Positions 9,375 to 19,104 of a stretch of DNA of 64,000 nt are shown here, in pieces. Source of the DNA: DATFVA01 sp963745945 (GTDB taxonomy: Bacteria > Bacteroidota > Ignavibacteria > Ignavibacteriales > Ignavibacteriaceae). Made by a program: the position numbers and the translations under genes. The stretch spans positions 124,001 through 188,000 of the forward strand of contig CAVUZG010000002.1 in NCBI GenBank assembly GCA_963745945.1. The letters run 5' to 3'. Numbering within the stretch: the stretch's first letter is position 1; each line of letters starts with the position of its first letter. Below the pieces are notes generated by a model. That model did not search any database and was not told the origin of the DNA. It worked only from the letters and a program-made list of their open reading frames with translations.

Positions 9375-10445
9375 CTATATAAACCTATTTTGATACTTAG
9401 GAATTTTGTTAATTATTTTTACACTTTCGGGATAGTTTTCTACAAACCAAACTGTAAAAGCTGTTACATCGATTTTCTCAGATAAAAATCTTTCCCTTCT
9501 ATTTTGAAATTCTTCTTTAAGATAAGGAGAATTTATTAATTCAATAGCTTTCTCAATTACACCTTCTGATTTCTTGAAATTAAACACTAAGCCATATTTT
9601 TCTTCTTAAATAAATAACCTAATTGCAAAGAGTTCACATAAATGGCTGGAGTACCTAATACCGCACATTCAGAAGCCATTGTAGCACCTTCGCCAATGAA
9701 TAAAGTTGCGTAAGCAAGAAGCATCATGCATTTTTTCGGGGGGAAATACTAATTTGCCATGGTCTAAATTCATCCGGCAATGAATCTTCGGATGAAATAA
9801 AAACTTTAGCATATTTAGATAAAGTTTTTATTAGATTTCTTTTTGTTGCAATATTTAATCCTTTTTGTCCTACATCGTGATGTGCATTCCATGATACAAA
9901 TCTCATAATAACATATTTCTCATTCTCTACAACATTTAGAATATTTGTAATATCTCTATTGGGTTTGAAATAATTAGAATGTAAGTACAATATTTCCTGC
10001 ACCCCAAGATATATAGCTTCCTTTTCTGATATTTTTTTGTTGAAACATGAAAGATAATAAAAACTGAATTAAATAGTTTTGATATAATATGGCTTAATTT
10101 TGCGCTTTCTGTATCTTCTAACACAAAATTGTGCTTATGCATTAACCAGGCAATACTTGATGTATATATCCCACCTTGTGAAAGGTATAAATCTGGTTTG
10201 AACCTTAATGAATGAAAAAGAATAAGCAACGATGCGCTAACAAGATGAAAAACTTTTCCAATTATGGAGTTTTTACCTTCTCCTCTACTCACGAAGTCAA
10301 TTCGATAATAATTGAGTAAATAGATAATGATAGGCTTCGTACGTGCAATAATAATAAATTTATGTCCCCTTGATTCCATTATTGCAATAAAATTACGGAA
10401 ATAGTGAACGTGTGCAGGATGACCTATATCGATAAGTATTTTCAT
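9375..10445 (-). pseudogene. DUF354 family protein (GT-B-fold, epimerase/glycosyltransferase-like), frameshifted
   Basis: It opens with the typical DUF354 start MKILIDIGHPAHVHYFRNFI and reads to about 10010. It then resumes in another frame with VQEILYLHSNYFKPN, where the hinge and acceptor region includes FVSWNAHHDVG. A shift at a GGGGGG run near 9740 leads into LFIGEGATMASECAVLGTPAI, and another near 9603 leads to the C-terminus VWFVENYPESVKI. Reassembled, the protein is about 350 residues, normal for the family. DUF354 proteins occur in archaeal and bacterial polysaccharide loci and resemble UDP-GlcNAc 2-epimerases; activity is unproven. The stop codon abuts the GTG of the ATP-grasp gene, so the two were an operon. 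Confidence 0.75.
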
Positions 10446-10915
10446 AAGTATTAAATTTCATATCGTTTTTTAAAGTTTCACTAATTATTTCTTCGAACTC
10501 AGTAATTACATTAAACAATATCATTCTAATTACTTAGTAATTATGAACATAATTAAAATCTTTTTAATCTAATCAACAAAGAAAGATGGAATAGATTAAA
10601 AAAGAAAAGTCCTACCCTAAATTCGCCATAATTTTTGAAAAGCCCTATTATAAGAATCATAGATACAATGAAATAAAAGAAGCCAACTTTATTCACAAAA
10701 TCCAAAGAGATAAGTTTATTTTCTTTTGAAGTGTTAATATGCAGGAAGATAAGTTCGTCAGCTTTTTATCACTAAATATTTCTACAGCATTCGTCGAATC
10801 ACTAATATTACGAAGGTTTTGAATCTTCTCTTTATATAAATTGCAAAGAATAATATAGAACTGTTCAATTTGTATTGTTTTTCTGCTTCAATAATACTAA
10901 TCAATTGTCAAATTT
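10446..10915. other. AT-rich stretch without a recognisable gene
   Basis: No intact frame, palindromic repeat or RNA gene was seen. Given that the FemAB-like gene on its right ends abruptly, this may be its decayed 3' half, but I could not match any motif. Confidence 0.4.
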
Positions 10916-11406
10916 TCATTTAATTAGTCTGATTTTACTTTTGCTTAGATTGGATTTTACTTTTTCTAAAGAATTAGTTGGCACAAGATAATTCATACGA
11001 TCTATATAATTATAATTAAGTGCTTTCATTCTTGTAAGTTGATTGCTACAATCAGTGAAGTTTCTAAATTCGGTGTATATTACTTTATTTAATACTATTT
11101 TATCCAACTCGGCAATTAATTTTAGTTTAATGTCTTCATTATTAGCTATTGGTCCCCCCAAAATAATGCATCTTTTAGAGAAATATTTTTTATTCCTTTG
11201 CCACTGTAAATTAGAGCCGCAAGTAAACTGCCCAATATTTTTCCTTCCTCCACTGCAATAAGTAATATAGGTTTATAATTTTTTAATTTACTGAATAGTT
11301 TATACGCAAATATAGATTGAAAGAAATTTCCTTCAGGATAATCCAATACAAAGCAATTAAATTCTTCTATATAATTATTAGATAGATTTGAAGTTAGTAT
11401 TTGCAT
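10916..11406 (-). pseudogene. N-terminal half of a FemAB/GNAT-like transferase, frameshifted and truncated
   Basis: Two overlapping frames join near 11150. The first reads FNCFVLDYPEGNFFQSIFAYKLF and LIAVEEGKILGSLLAAL. The second reads GGPIANNEDIKLKLIAELD, YTEFRNFTDCSNQL and NYIDRMNYLV. This is the N-terminal domain pattern of FemAB-family peptidyl or acyl transferases found in capsule loci. The second domain, which normally carries the acceptor site, is missing: the frame ends at LSKSKIRLIK. The gene at 19094 is an intact relative. Confidence 0.6.
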
Positions 11407-11566
11407 TTTCTTTTTATAATACTTAATAAGTTTAATTATTACTGAAGTTTAATAAATTTAACTGTTGTGGTTTCACAGAACTGTATTCTTTAAATAATGT
11501 ACTAATTAAATCATTATTGTTGAGAGAAATTCGAAATGTATTATTCTAATCTTTGGTATTACTCTC

Positions 11567-12761
11567 TTATTTTTGATTTTTAAGACCATGATAAATATAG
11601 TTCAATTCTTTTGCTCTTTCCTGCCAGGAGAAATGTAATACTGCATAATCGGCGATGTTTTTATAAGTCTTATAAATTTCATTACTTCTTTTATAAATAT
11701 TCACTAAGTCCATAAATAATTCTTTTTCGTCTTGGTTATTAATTTCTATGACTGCATCTGGAAATGTTTGCTTAAATTCAACTAATTCGCCGATAGGATT
11801 CATAATTATTGGTCTCCCAGCGGCTAAGTAATCTCCAATAATATTTGGCCATCTTGATAAATTATTTTTATCCACAATTTGAACCAGCATAAATACATTG
11901 GCACAGCTTAAGAAATCTCCATACTCAGAATTCTTAACATAACCTATGTCAATTATTTCATCCCCTATCCCATGTTTTAATAAAGTCGTCATTAAATTTT
12001 TCACCCGTTTTAGCCACAACAATTTTTAACCCACTCTTTCTGAGTTTTTTTAGCACGTTGAAGATTTTGACATTTTTCTCGAAATCTACTGCTTGTAATC
12101 TTGCAAAAATAATTACAAATTCATCAGAGGGTATATGAAATTTACGTCTGTTAACTAGATTTGACCGTGCGAATTTAATTGAATCAGTATCGCTACCACC
12201 CCAAAGTTTAAATATATTTTTATTTTTTCCCCGAATCTGGACAGCTTTTTGAAATAATTTTTCAGATAAAACCACTACACCATCCGCCTTTTTGATATAG
12301 AATAATTCTAACCAATTATCCAATGGTCCAACCGTCCATTTCCAAAATTTTGATTTATACTTATAAATCCCCGTTTTACCAAAAACGTCCTGCCAATCAC
12401 AAACTAAAAAGGTGCTTCTATAAAAAAACCGATATATATAGCAAACTACAAAGCTAACAGGGCGATGCTGATCTGCATGTACAATATCATATTTCCTAAA
12501 TATGATATAAAATAATCTTAACATATTATTTAAGATAGAATAGCCAAACTTACTGAACTTTAAAACAGATAAGGCCGGAAATGAAACTATTTTGACCCCG
12601 TTGCGTACTTCTGTATTAAATAATAGACTTCTTTTGCTCTTTGTTGTCAACAGAGTAACATTATTACCTAACTTTACTAGTCCTTTTGCAAGATTAAAAC
12701 TACGAGAGAAAACCCCGGTCGGTCTATCTTTAATTGAAATGCTTGAAATTAAAACGTTCAT
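11567..12761 (-). pseudogene. Family 4 glycosyltransferase, single frameshift
   Basis: A GT-B glycosyltransferase of about 395 residues, split by one shift in an AGGGGA run near 11962. The N-terminal part (from MNVLISSISIKDRPTG) has the acceptor domain, with YDIVHADQHRPVSFVV and ADGVVVLSEKL. The donor domain FVIIFARLQAVDFEKNV runs into the second frame, which has IGDEIIDIGYVKNSEYGDFLSC and the phosphate-binding helix IIGDYLAAGRPIIMNPIGELVEF. The ATG overlaps the stop of the upstream polymerase gene by four bases (ATGA), which is typical translational coupling. It adds one sugar to the lipid-linked repeat unit; donor and acceptor unknown. Confidence 0.78.
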
Positions 12762-14019
12762 TTATATTTTTTTAAGGAACTGGCATTTTTAAGATTACCT
12801 TTAGCGGTATAAAATCCGGGAATAATAAGGAATAATACTAAAAATGATTCTACAAAATTCAGATTTTTCACTAATCCCAATGCAATAAATGCTAAAACAG
12901 AAAGCAAATAATAATACCGGACTTGACTGTTAAGAAAATAATAAACAATCCTAAAATTTTTGTACAGAAGCCAGATAAACAAAATAAAACCGGATATGCC
13001 CCATAATGCAAGTCTACTCATCCAAAATAAATGCCCACCAACAGTCATTGTGTATTCAAAATTACTTCTATAACTAGCATCGCCAAATAATGGGCTGGCA
13101 TAAAAAGCCTGCCATAGCATTGGATATCTTTCCGCTCTAACTATTATTCCGGTATTCTGCAAGTGATCGCCCGAAACAAAGTATGCCAACTCTGTCAATT
13201 TATCATGTATAATGCTCGAAGAATCAAATAAACTGGCTAAGCCGCTAAATAATTTGAACCAGTAAAAATTAGGAATGAGAAATATTATAATTATTGCAGC
13301 AAATATTAACATTGACATTTTTTTCTTCTTCGCAGGACCCAAAGATAATATTATCGTAACAGAGGCAACTAAAATGTTAGCAAAGATCTGCGCTTGTAAC
13401 AACGTAATATAGACGATTATGATTACTCCCAACAGAATTTTACGGTTAATTACCTGTATTTTCCGTTGTTTGTATAAATATATAAGACCAGGGAATAACA
13501 GGGTTATTGCAGTCATAAATCCATAGCTCCCTATACCTAAGCGTCTATAGACATAAAGTTCCCAACTTCCTCAATCAAGGAAGAATATGAAGCTCTCACC
13601 ACAATTGGGTTAATTATTGTACCAATAATTGTCATTACACATGTTACAACAATAAATATTAAACCTGTTTTAGCAAGGTTTAACCATACCCGGGGATTGT
13701 TATCATTTCTTAACCAAATAAAAAGTGTAACAGCAACTGTTAGATTACTAAAAATTGTTATTTGCCTGAATGAGTACCATTCATCCATTTCTTTCCACAA
13801 TATGTGGGGTAGAATCAATGCGAAAAGAAAAAAGAATAATACATTAATCAGTATAAGTTTATTTGAAAATATTTTAGGATAAAACAGAAGTGTAGATATT
13901 ACAAAGATTGGTCCCCAGCCATATAAGTAGCTAAAAATAATAGGGGCATTATTATGTATTATCATCAATAATGCTGAAACAAGTATCAGAATGATTAAAA
14001 AATAAAAATATTTTCTCAA
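12758..14019 (-). pseudogene. O-antigen polymerase / ligase (Wzy-like), single frameshift
   Basis: This polytopic membrane protein is encoded from ATG 14019 through eleven or so hydrophobic segments. A one-base shift near 13560 (in TTGGGAAC) separates SLIEEVG from the continuation SWELYVYRRLGIGSYGFMTA. The second part has VRAERYPMLWQAFYASPLFGDASYRS, where the Arg-rich loop and the small-Gly motif fit the large periplasmic loop of Wzy/WaaL proteins. Corrected length is about 420 residues. It polymerises repeat units on the periplasmic side. Its TGA overlaps the start of the next glycosyltransferase. Confidence 0.78.
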
Positions 14020-14037
14020 GTTGAACTCTTTTTTTAC

Positions 14038-15222
14038 CTATTCTTCCGGCAGAAGTTCTGAATATAAAGATTCAATTTGTCTTACATTAGCAGAAGTAAA
14101 TCTTTTTTCTGCGATTCTGAACCCTTCTTCACCAAATTGTTTTGCTTCTTCCGGATGGTTTGCTATATAATTTATTGCCCTTGCCAAATCTTTACTATCA
14201 TTCTTTGAAAATAAAATACCTGTTTTATTATGTTGTATAATTTCATCCATTCCTTCGACATCAGACCCGATAGCCGGCTTTTTATGTAAGTATCCTTCTA
14301 TTACAGGACGTGAGAAATGCGGTTTGTTAAATGGTGATATCATACAACAAACACTGTCAATCAAATTACTTATGTTATTAATCATTCCAATAATCTGGGC
14401 ATTTTTACAATTTTCAATTGTTTTAATCGCTTTTTGTTTTTTGAGATCATAGAAGCTAATGCGTTTTATAATACTTCTTAATGATTTATCCTTAGATAAA
14501 GTGGCATATTTACCTGCAAAAACTACATTTATATTTTCATCCAGATATTTTAATGCGTTTACAATTATGTAAAAACCTTTTAGTCTGGATGAACCTCCCA
14601 AATACAAAAACTTTCTTGAAGAATAGCTAGAATCTTTTATATATCTGGAATATTTATTAGTATAATTATATATCACAAATGTCTTTTCAGGTAAATTAAT
14701 CCTTTTAGCATTATCCTTACTAATAGCAATAATTTTATCGGCATATTTTTTCATCTGTCCCCTGAAAAAATAATAACGAAAATCGAATTTTCTTTTTCTG
14801 AAAGGTTCCCTTATATGAATTATTGTTTTTCCCCTGGTTTTACAAGGTGCAAGCCAATCTGTTAATACAGAAGAATTTAAATGGGCGATATCATAATCAA
14901 TATTTGTAAGTTCTCTTTTGGCAAAAATAAATCGTGATAAAAACCATGATAAACTTACTCTACTGAATTTTAATATCTGATACCATTTTACATAACCTGC
15001 TTCAGAATGAACAAAATATCTATAATATTTTTGGTAAAAAAATGATTTCGCCAGAATAAAATTTATATGCTTCTCTCTTAAAATGTCCGCGATAATTGAT
15101 TTCTTTAATAAAAGAACAATAGGCTTATATTTGTTTTCATCCAATGAGGTAACAAGCTCAACCAAACTATTAATGGAACCACCCCAGCTCGCACTGTGAT
15201 GAACAAATAATATTTTTTTCAT
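14038..15222 (-). CDS. Family 4 glycosyltransferase
   Basis: The gene is intact at 394 residues. The GT-B N-domain begins KILFVHHSASWGGSINSLVELV, with the Gly-rich loop that contacts donor and acceptor. The C-domain shows FLYLGGSSRLKGFYIIVNAL and the EX7E motif in RPVIEGYLHKKPAIGSDVEG, which binds the nucleotide sugar. The start is a canonical ATG, 13 bases after the stop of the GT61 gene. A decayed copy of the 5' half of this gene lies at 16535-17065 on the other side of the GT61 gene. Specific sugar unknown; cytoplasmic, membrane-associated. Confidence 0.9.
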   Translation of the reverse strand: MKKILFVHHSASWGGSINSLVELVTSLDENKYKPIVLLLKKSIIADILREKHINFILAKSFFYQKYYRYFVHSEAGYVKWYQILKFSRVSLSWFLSRFIFAKRELTNIDYDIAHLNSSVLTDWLAPCKTRGKTIIHIREPFRKRKFDFRYYFFRGQMKKYADKIIAISKDNAKRINLPEKTFVIYNYTNKYSRYIKDSSYSSRKFLYLGGSSRLKGFYIIVNALKYLDENINVVFAGKYATLSKDKSLRSIIKRISFYDLKKQKAIKTIENCKNAQIIGMINNISNLIDSVCCMISPFNKPHFSRPVIEGYLHKKPAIGSDVEGMDEIIQHNKTGILFSKNDSKDLARAINYIANHPEEAKQFGEEGFRIAEKRFTSANVRQIESLYSELLPEE

Positions 15223-15235
15223 GATCGCTTTGCAG

Positions 15236-16294
15236 TTAGCCCTTTTTTTGGTGAATTATATCTTCCAATTCATCCATTGGTACCACTTCATTTTCATTAT
15301 TGATTATGCATTTAATATAGTTATAATCGTAACCCTGCATAACAGCTAACCTTGCAAAACAATCATTAAATTGATATGAGGGGAATATTTCTAATACTTC
15401 CTTGGGTTTATTATTCCAGCAAAGATGTGAAAGTCCTGCCCCGTGTGGTCCTATTACCTTTTTGGCTGCAGAGACAATTTCAATTTGCTCTATAAAATTT
15501 AGTTCCTCTAAATAAACTATTTGATACCCATATCTATCGCATAATTTTTCGACTTCAATTTCGTTGGCTATCTTTCTTTTGGAAGCTAGTCTTCTTGAAA
15601 TATATATTTTTTCGTATTTATTATTATTAAAAAATGGATTAAAAAATTTATTCAGAACCGCTAAATCATATTTGCTCACAAAGCCGGAATATTCAGGATG
15701 TTTAGTAAATATTAATGAATCACAAGTAAAAATTTTTTTTTGCACCAAAACTTCTTCATCTTTAAAAAGTGATTTTACAGATTCGTAATATTCGGTACTG
15801 TTGATTCCTGAAAAAACTATTTTGGCTTGATCATTTGACTCTTTTGCATGCAAGACAGCTGGTAATTCTTCAAGGAGAAAATGAAAAAAACCTTTAAGAG
15901 GAAGAAATATCAGCTCACCTTTTTGTTCTGCTGTTGCTTTAGCTGGGGGTTTAATACAATTCCAAATGAACATTTTCCGAAGAGAGCCATAACTTTCCTG
16001 AAAGATAAATTGCCGGCTATTTGTATATACTAGACCATTTCTGATATCGACAGTTACATTTTTAAGTTTATATATAAAAAGGTCAAAAAATGGTTGAGCT
16101 CTCCTGAAGTAATCAGGAAAATGTTCTGGAAATTTATAATACTGTATGTAAGCATTCTCTTTTTTTTTGATAGAAATGATATAATTTATTAAAATTTCAG
16201 AATATTCATGAATACTTCGGACTGTTTTAAATATAAATCTAAGACTATATAAACTTGTGATTCTTCTTAGAAAATTCTTAAACTTGTTCATCAT
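15236..16294 (-). CDS. Family 61 glycosyltransferase (capsular polysaccharide type)
   Basis: This 352-residue protein has the GT61 hallmarks. FHFLLEELPAVLHA lies in the middle, KIYISRRLASKRKIANE begins the catalytic half, then YLEELNFIEQIEIVSAAKKVIGPHGAGLSHLCW, with the diagnostic GPHGAGL, and VLEIFPS follow. GT61 enzymes transfer pentoses or hexosamines in bacterial capsules and plant glycans. The N-terminus is basic and helical without a clear membrane segment. It has a good ATG start and lies in operon order between two copies (one broken) of a GT4 gene, so it may have been inserted by recombination between them. Confidence 0.87.
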   Translation of the reverse strand: MMNKFKNFLRRITSLYSLRFIFKTVRSIHEYSEILINYIISIKKKENAYIQYYKFPEHFPDYFRRAQPFFDLFIYKLKNVTVDIRNGLVYTNSRQFIFQESYGSLRKMFIWNCIKPPAKATAEQKGELIFLPLKGFFHFLLEELPAVLHAKESNDQAKIVFSGINSTEYYESVKSLFKDEEVLVQKKIFTCDSLIFTKHPEYSGFVSKYDLAVLNKFFNPFFNNNKYEKIYISRRLASKRKIANEIEVEKLCDRYGYQIVYLEELNFIEQIEIVSAAKKVIGPHGAGLSHLCWNNKPKEVLEIFPSYQFNDCFARLAVMQGYDYNYIKCIINNENEVVPMDELEDIIHQKKG

Positions 16295-16332
16295 TTATTA
16301 ATATTTTTTAACGGATAATTATTTTATAAAAT

Positions 16333-16530
16333 TTATATTTTTATGATATACTTTTCGAACAACCTCAATAAAGCTCTATCATTTTCCTTAATTACGCAAT
16401 TCATTTGAGCCAAATCATTAATTCTTGAGGCCTCAATCGGAATAATTTCCAATCCCAAATTGGGATTATCAACAGAAATATTATTCCTAAATGACATTAT
16501 TTTAAACCATATATCATCAACCGTCGTTTC
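16333..16530 (-). pseudogene. C-terminal fragment of an unidentified glycosyltransferase-like protein
   Basis: An open frame without start encodes about 65 residues: ETTVDDIWFKIMSFRNN, then VDNPNLGLEIIPIEASRI and a short helical end. The DDIW motif with a following conserved segment is seen in polysaccharide-locus proteins of glycosyltransferase type, but I cannot name the family. It is joined abruptly at about 16530 to the remnant of a GT4 gene. Confidence 0.4.
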
Positions 16531-16534
16531 CTAT

Positions 16535-17065
16535 AGTAACTTTATTTTATTTGTATTATCCTTACTGATAGCAATAATTTTCTGAATATATCTGCATTAG
16601 TCTTCTTAAGATGAGATAAAATAGATAGAATTTTCTTCTTTTAAAAGGTTCCCTGATTTGAATAATGTTTTAACCGTTTTCTTACAAGGGGCAAGTCAAT
16701 CCGTCAAAACGGATAAGTTAAGATGAACAATATCATGATCGTGCTTTTGCAACTCTCTTTTTTGCAAAATAGTAACGAGACAAGAGCCAGGATATATTAA
16801 ATCTTATAAAATGATAAAACTGAAACCATTTAAAATACAGCTTCGCTGTGAGTAAAGAATTGATAATATTTATTATAAAATAGTGACGTTGCTATACTGT
16901 AATTAATTCTATTTTCAGCAAACCCGTCGGCAATAATTGAATGTTTAAATAACAAGACTTCCACTTCAATTTTTTATGATATAGTTTATTAATTAATTTT
17001 AATAAACTATTGGGAGAACCGCCCCAACTTGAAGTATGATGAATAAATAGTAATTTCCTTTTCAT
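16535..17065 (-). pseudogene. Decayed 5' part of a GT4 gene paralogous to 14038-15222
   Basis: The ATG at 17065 starts KRKLLFIHHTSSWGGSPNSLLKLI, matching the opening of the intact GT4 gene (KKILFVHHSASWGGSINSLVELV). Recognisable pieces continue with several stops and shifts: SWLLSRYYFAKK matches SWFLSRFIFAKR, and a piece near 16545-16585 matches the region around IIAISKDN. The donor-binding C-domain is absent. Unlike most split genes here, this one has many lesions and is a true relic. Confidence 0.75.
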
Positions 17066-17084
17066 TCCAAGTTAATAATTACGT

Positions 17085-18038
17085 CTAAACAGGGCTAAAA
17101 CCATCATTCTTATCTCTTTTACCAAATATCCATTTAATAAAATATTTATGTGCTAGTAAATATATACGAGACCTGGAAATATTCTCGTTTTTTTTTGAAA
17201 AAAAAGTAAACAAAACATATTTTAGAATATCCTTGCAAATAATGAATATATAATGAAAATAATAATACGGTCGCCTAATGTGTTTATAGTGAAATAAAAG
17301 AGTAGCATATTTTTGCCTATACAATACCCTAGGGGATTTTAGATCTCCCCCAGAAGTTGTCAAATGGCAATAATGCCAAATTTTTGAATGTGGAGTGTAA
17401 ATCAAATAAAAGCCCATTTTTATAGCTCGAATCGCATAGTCATTTTGTTCACCATACAGAAAAAAGTCAGTTGAATAATAGCCAACATTTTTGAATATGT
17501 TATATGGCAAAAGCCAGCATATATCGTCACTCATACCTAGTTTAATCTCTTTATCATATTGACCCAAATCTAATTCATGACTGTCCTTAACATAAGAAGG
17601 GAAGGACAATTTTTTCATATTCTTCGTCCATTGTCCTATATATTGAAGAGTTTCAGGTTCATCCATAATATATACTTTACCTGAAACAATGGCATTATTA
17701 TTATGTTTTTCTGCGGTTTTAACAAGTTCTGAAATAGCGTTTTTATCTATAACGGTATCGTTATTCAATATTAAAAAGTACTCGGGTAAATATTTCTGAG
17801 CCTCTTTGAGGCCGCTATTTACTCCACCCACATAGCCAGAGTTTTTATTTTGCCGAACTATATGAACTTTAGGGTTAGAAACCTTATTGTATAATCTCTG
17901 ATAATCTTCTATTTCAGACCCATTATCAACTATAATTACATCAATATTTGAATACGTAGATTGTAGTATACTATTTAAACAATCTAATGTTTCCTTACTA
18001 TGATTATAATTAATTGTAATTACCGAAACTTTTTTCAT
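17085..18038 (-). CDS. Family 2 glycosyltransferase (rhamnosyltransferase-like)
   Basis: This GT-A enzyme has 317 residues, counting from the ATG at 18038. I choose this start because MKKVSVITINYNHSKETLDC is the canonical GT2 opening and the codon overlaps the stop of the upstream acyltransferase (TAATG). An earlier in-frame start at 18092 would add an unrelated tail. Motifs: VIIVDNGS, NSGYVGGVNSGL, the DXD-type YFLILNNDTVID, and FLYGEQNDYAIRA (acceptor/catalytic base region). WbbL/RfbF-type rhamnosyl or related transferases look like this. It is cytoplasmic and adds one sugar to the repeat unit. Confidence 0.87.
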   Translation of the reverse strand: MKKVSVITINYNHSKETLDCLNSILQSTYSNIDVIIVDNGSEIEDYQRLYNKVSNPKVHIVRQNKNSGYVGGVNSGLKEAQKYLPEYFLILNNDTVIDKNAISELVKTAEKHNNNAIVSGKVYIMDEPETLQYIGQWTKNMKKLSFPSYVKDSHELDLGQYDKEIKLGMSDDICWLLPYNIFKNVGYYSTDFFLYGEQNDYAIRAIKMGFYLIYTPHSKIWHYCHLTTSGGDLKSPRVLYRQKYATLLFHYKHIRRPYYYFHYIFIICKDILKYVLFTFFSKKNENISRSRIYLLAHKYFIKWIFGKRDKNDGFSPV

Positions 18039-18433
18039 TATTGTAAGTCCGTTTTCAGTATACTTTTTGCTGGTATGCCTGCTATTAAACAATCAGAAGA
18101 AAAACACTTATTAATTAATGAACAGGCACCAACAATTATATTTCTTCCTAGTTTTACACCCTTCAATATTGTAGTACCAGTACCAATATATGTATTACTT
18201 TGTATAACAATTGGAGAACTACTTGCAGGATATTTCTCTGATAGAGGTGATTTACTCAAATCAATATGTGTTATAAATGTACATTTCATAGAAATCACCA
18301 CATTATCCTCAATAATCACTTTATCCCTTAAATCAAAAAAGCAGTTTTTGCTTATATGACAATTGTTACCCATTGTTATGTTTGAATAATTTTTCCTATG
18401 ACGGCAGCTTTGGCCGGGTTCTTTATGCAGCAC
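18038..18433 (-). CDS. Hexapeptide-repeat (left-handed beta-helix) acyltransferase, short
   Basis: The 131-residue frame is a LbetaH acyltransferase: ITMGNNCHISKNCFFDLRDKVIIEDNVVIS, the catalytic-type His in CTFITHIDLSKSP, then SNTYIGTGTTILKGVKLGRNIIVGACSLIN and the ending IAGIPAKSIL. It probably O-acetylates a sugar of the repeat unit. The N-terminus is suspect. An ATG at 18448 in the next frame gives MKSEGAA, and a PAKAAVIGK reading joins the main frame if one base is restored in the AAAAA run near 18390. The true protein may therefore begin there. Confidence 0.75.
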   Translation of the reverse strand: MLHKEPGQSCRHRKNYSNITMGNNCHISKNCFFDLRDKVIIEDNVVISMKCTFITHIDLSKSPLSEKYPASSSPIVIQSNTYIGTGTTILKGVKLGRNIIVGACSLINKCFSSDCLIAGIPAKSILKTDLQ

Positions 18434-18498
18434 CTTCAGATTTCATATAATAGCAATTCTCATTTAATAATGGGTAAATTTCTCATAAAGTAATTCTA

Positions 18499-19104
18499 TT
18501 AAATTAGCTTCGCAGGGACACCACCTACCAAAGAATAAGATTCAACATCTTTATTTACAGCGCTATTAGGAGCAACAATTGAATGATGATGAATTGTTAC
18601 GCCAGGATAAATTGTACAATTTCCACCTATATACACATTATTCTCAATAACTATTGGGGCAGTTGGTCGAAATTCGGGATTCTTATCTTTCAGTTGTAAA
18701 CCTTTTAAACATTGTTTCGCGCTGCTGTGTGTCCATAAGCCTGTAGAAGGACCAGCAATATGAACATAATCCCCAATAGTTATATTATCTGAAAAGTCCA
18801 GCACATTGTATACACCTATGTAACATTCCTTCCCTATTACTATTCTGCCGTTGCCGTAACCTGTAATTATGACACCACCCTCTATCTGAGAATTATCACC
18901 AATCTCTACATTTCTTAGCTTTGCATTAAAACCAATTACAATATTATCATGCAGTATTGCATTGTTACCAAATGTGCATTGATTCATCTGTATATTTGAA
19001 CCAAGCTTCAGGTCTTTAGACAGCTTAACTGAAATTGGTATCCGTCGAAACTTTTTAAATCTTATTCTTAACAATACCTGTGCTAAAAATTTTTTATAGG
19101 GCAT
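18499..19104 (-). CDS. Hexapeptide-repeat acyltransferase
   Basis: This intact 201-residue LbetaH acetyltransferase has many hexapeptide turns (LGSNIQMNQCTFGNNAILHDNIVIG, IVIGKECYIGVYN). The catalytic His lies in the loop GPSTGLWTHSSAKQ, and it ends with IENNVYIGGNCTIYPGVTIHHHSIVAPNSAV and VGGVPAKLI. It likely acetylates a hydroxyl or amino group on a nucleotide sugar or lipid-linked glycan in the cytoplasm. Its start overlaps the end of the FemAB-like gene by 11 bases, and the second acyltransferase follows 65 bases downstream. Confidence 0.87.
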   Translation of the reverse strand: MPYKKFLAQVLLRIRFKKFRRIPISVKLSKDLKLGSNIQMNQCTFGNNAILHDNIVIGFNAKLRNVEIGDNSQIEGGVIITGYGNGRIVIGKECYIGVYNVLDFSDNITIGDYVHIAGPSTGLWTHSSAKQCLKGLQLKDKNPEFRPTAPIVIENNVYIGGNCTIYPGVTIHHHSIVAPNSAVNKDVESYSLVGGVPAKLI

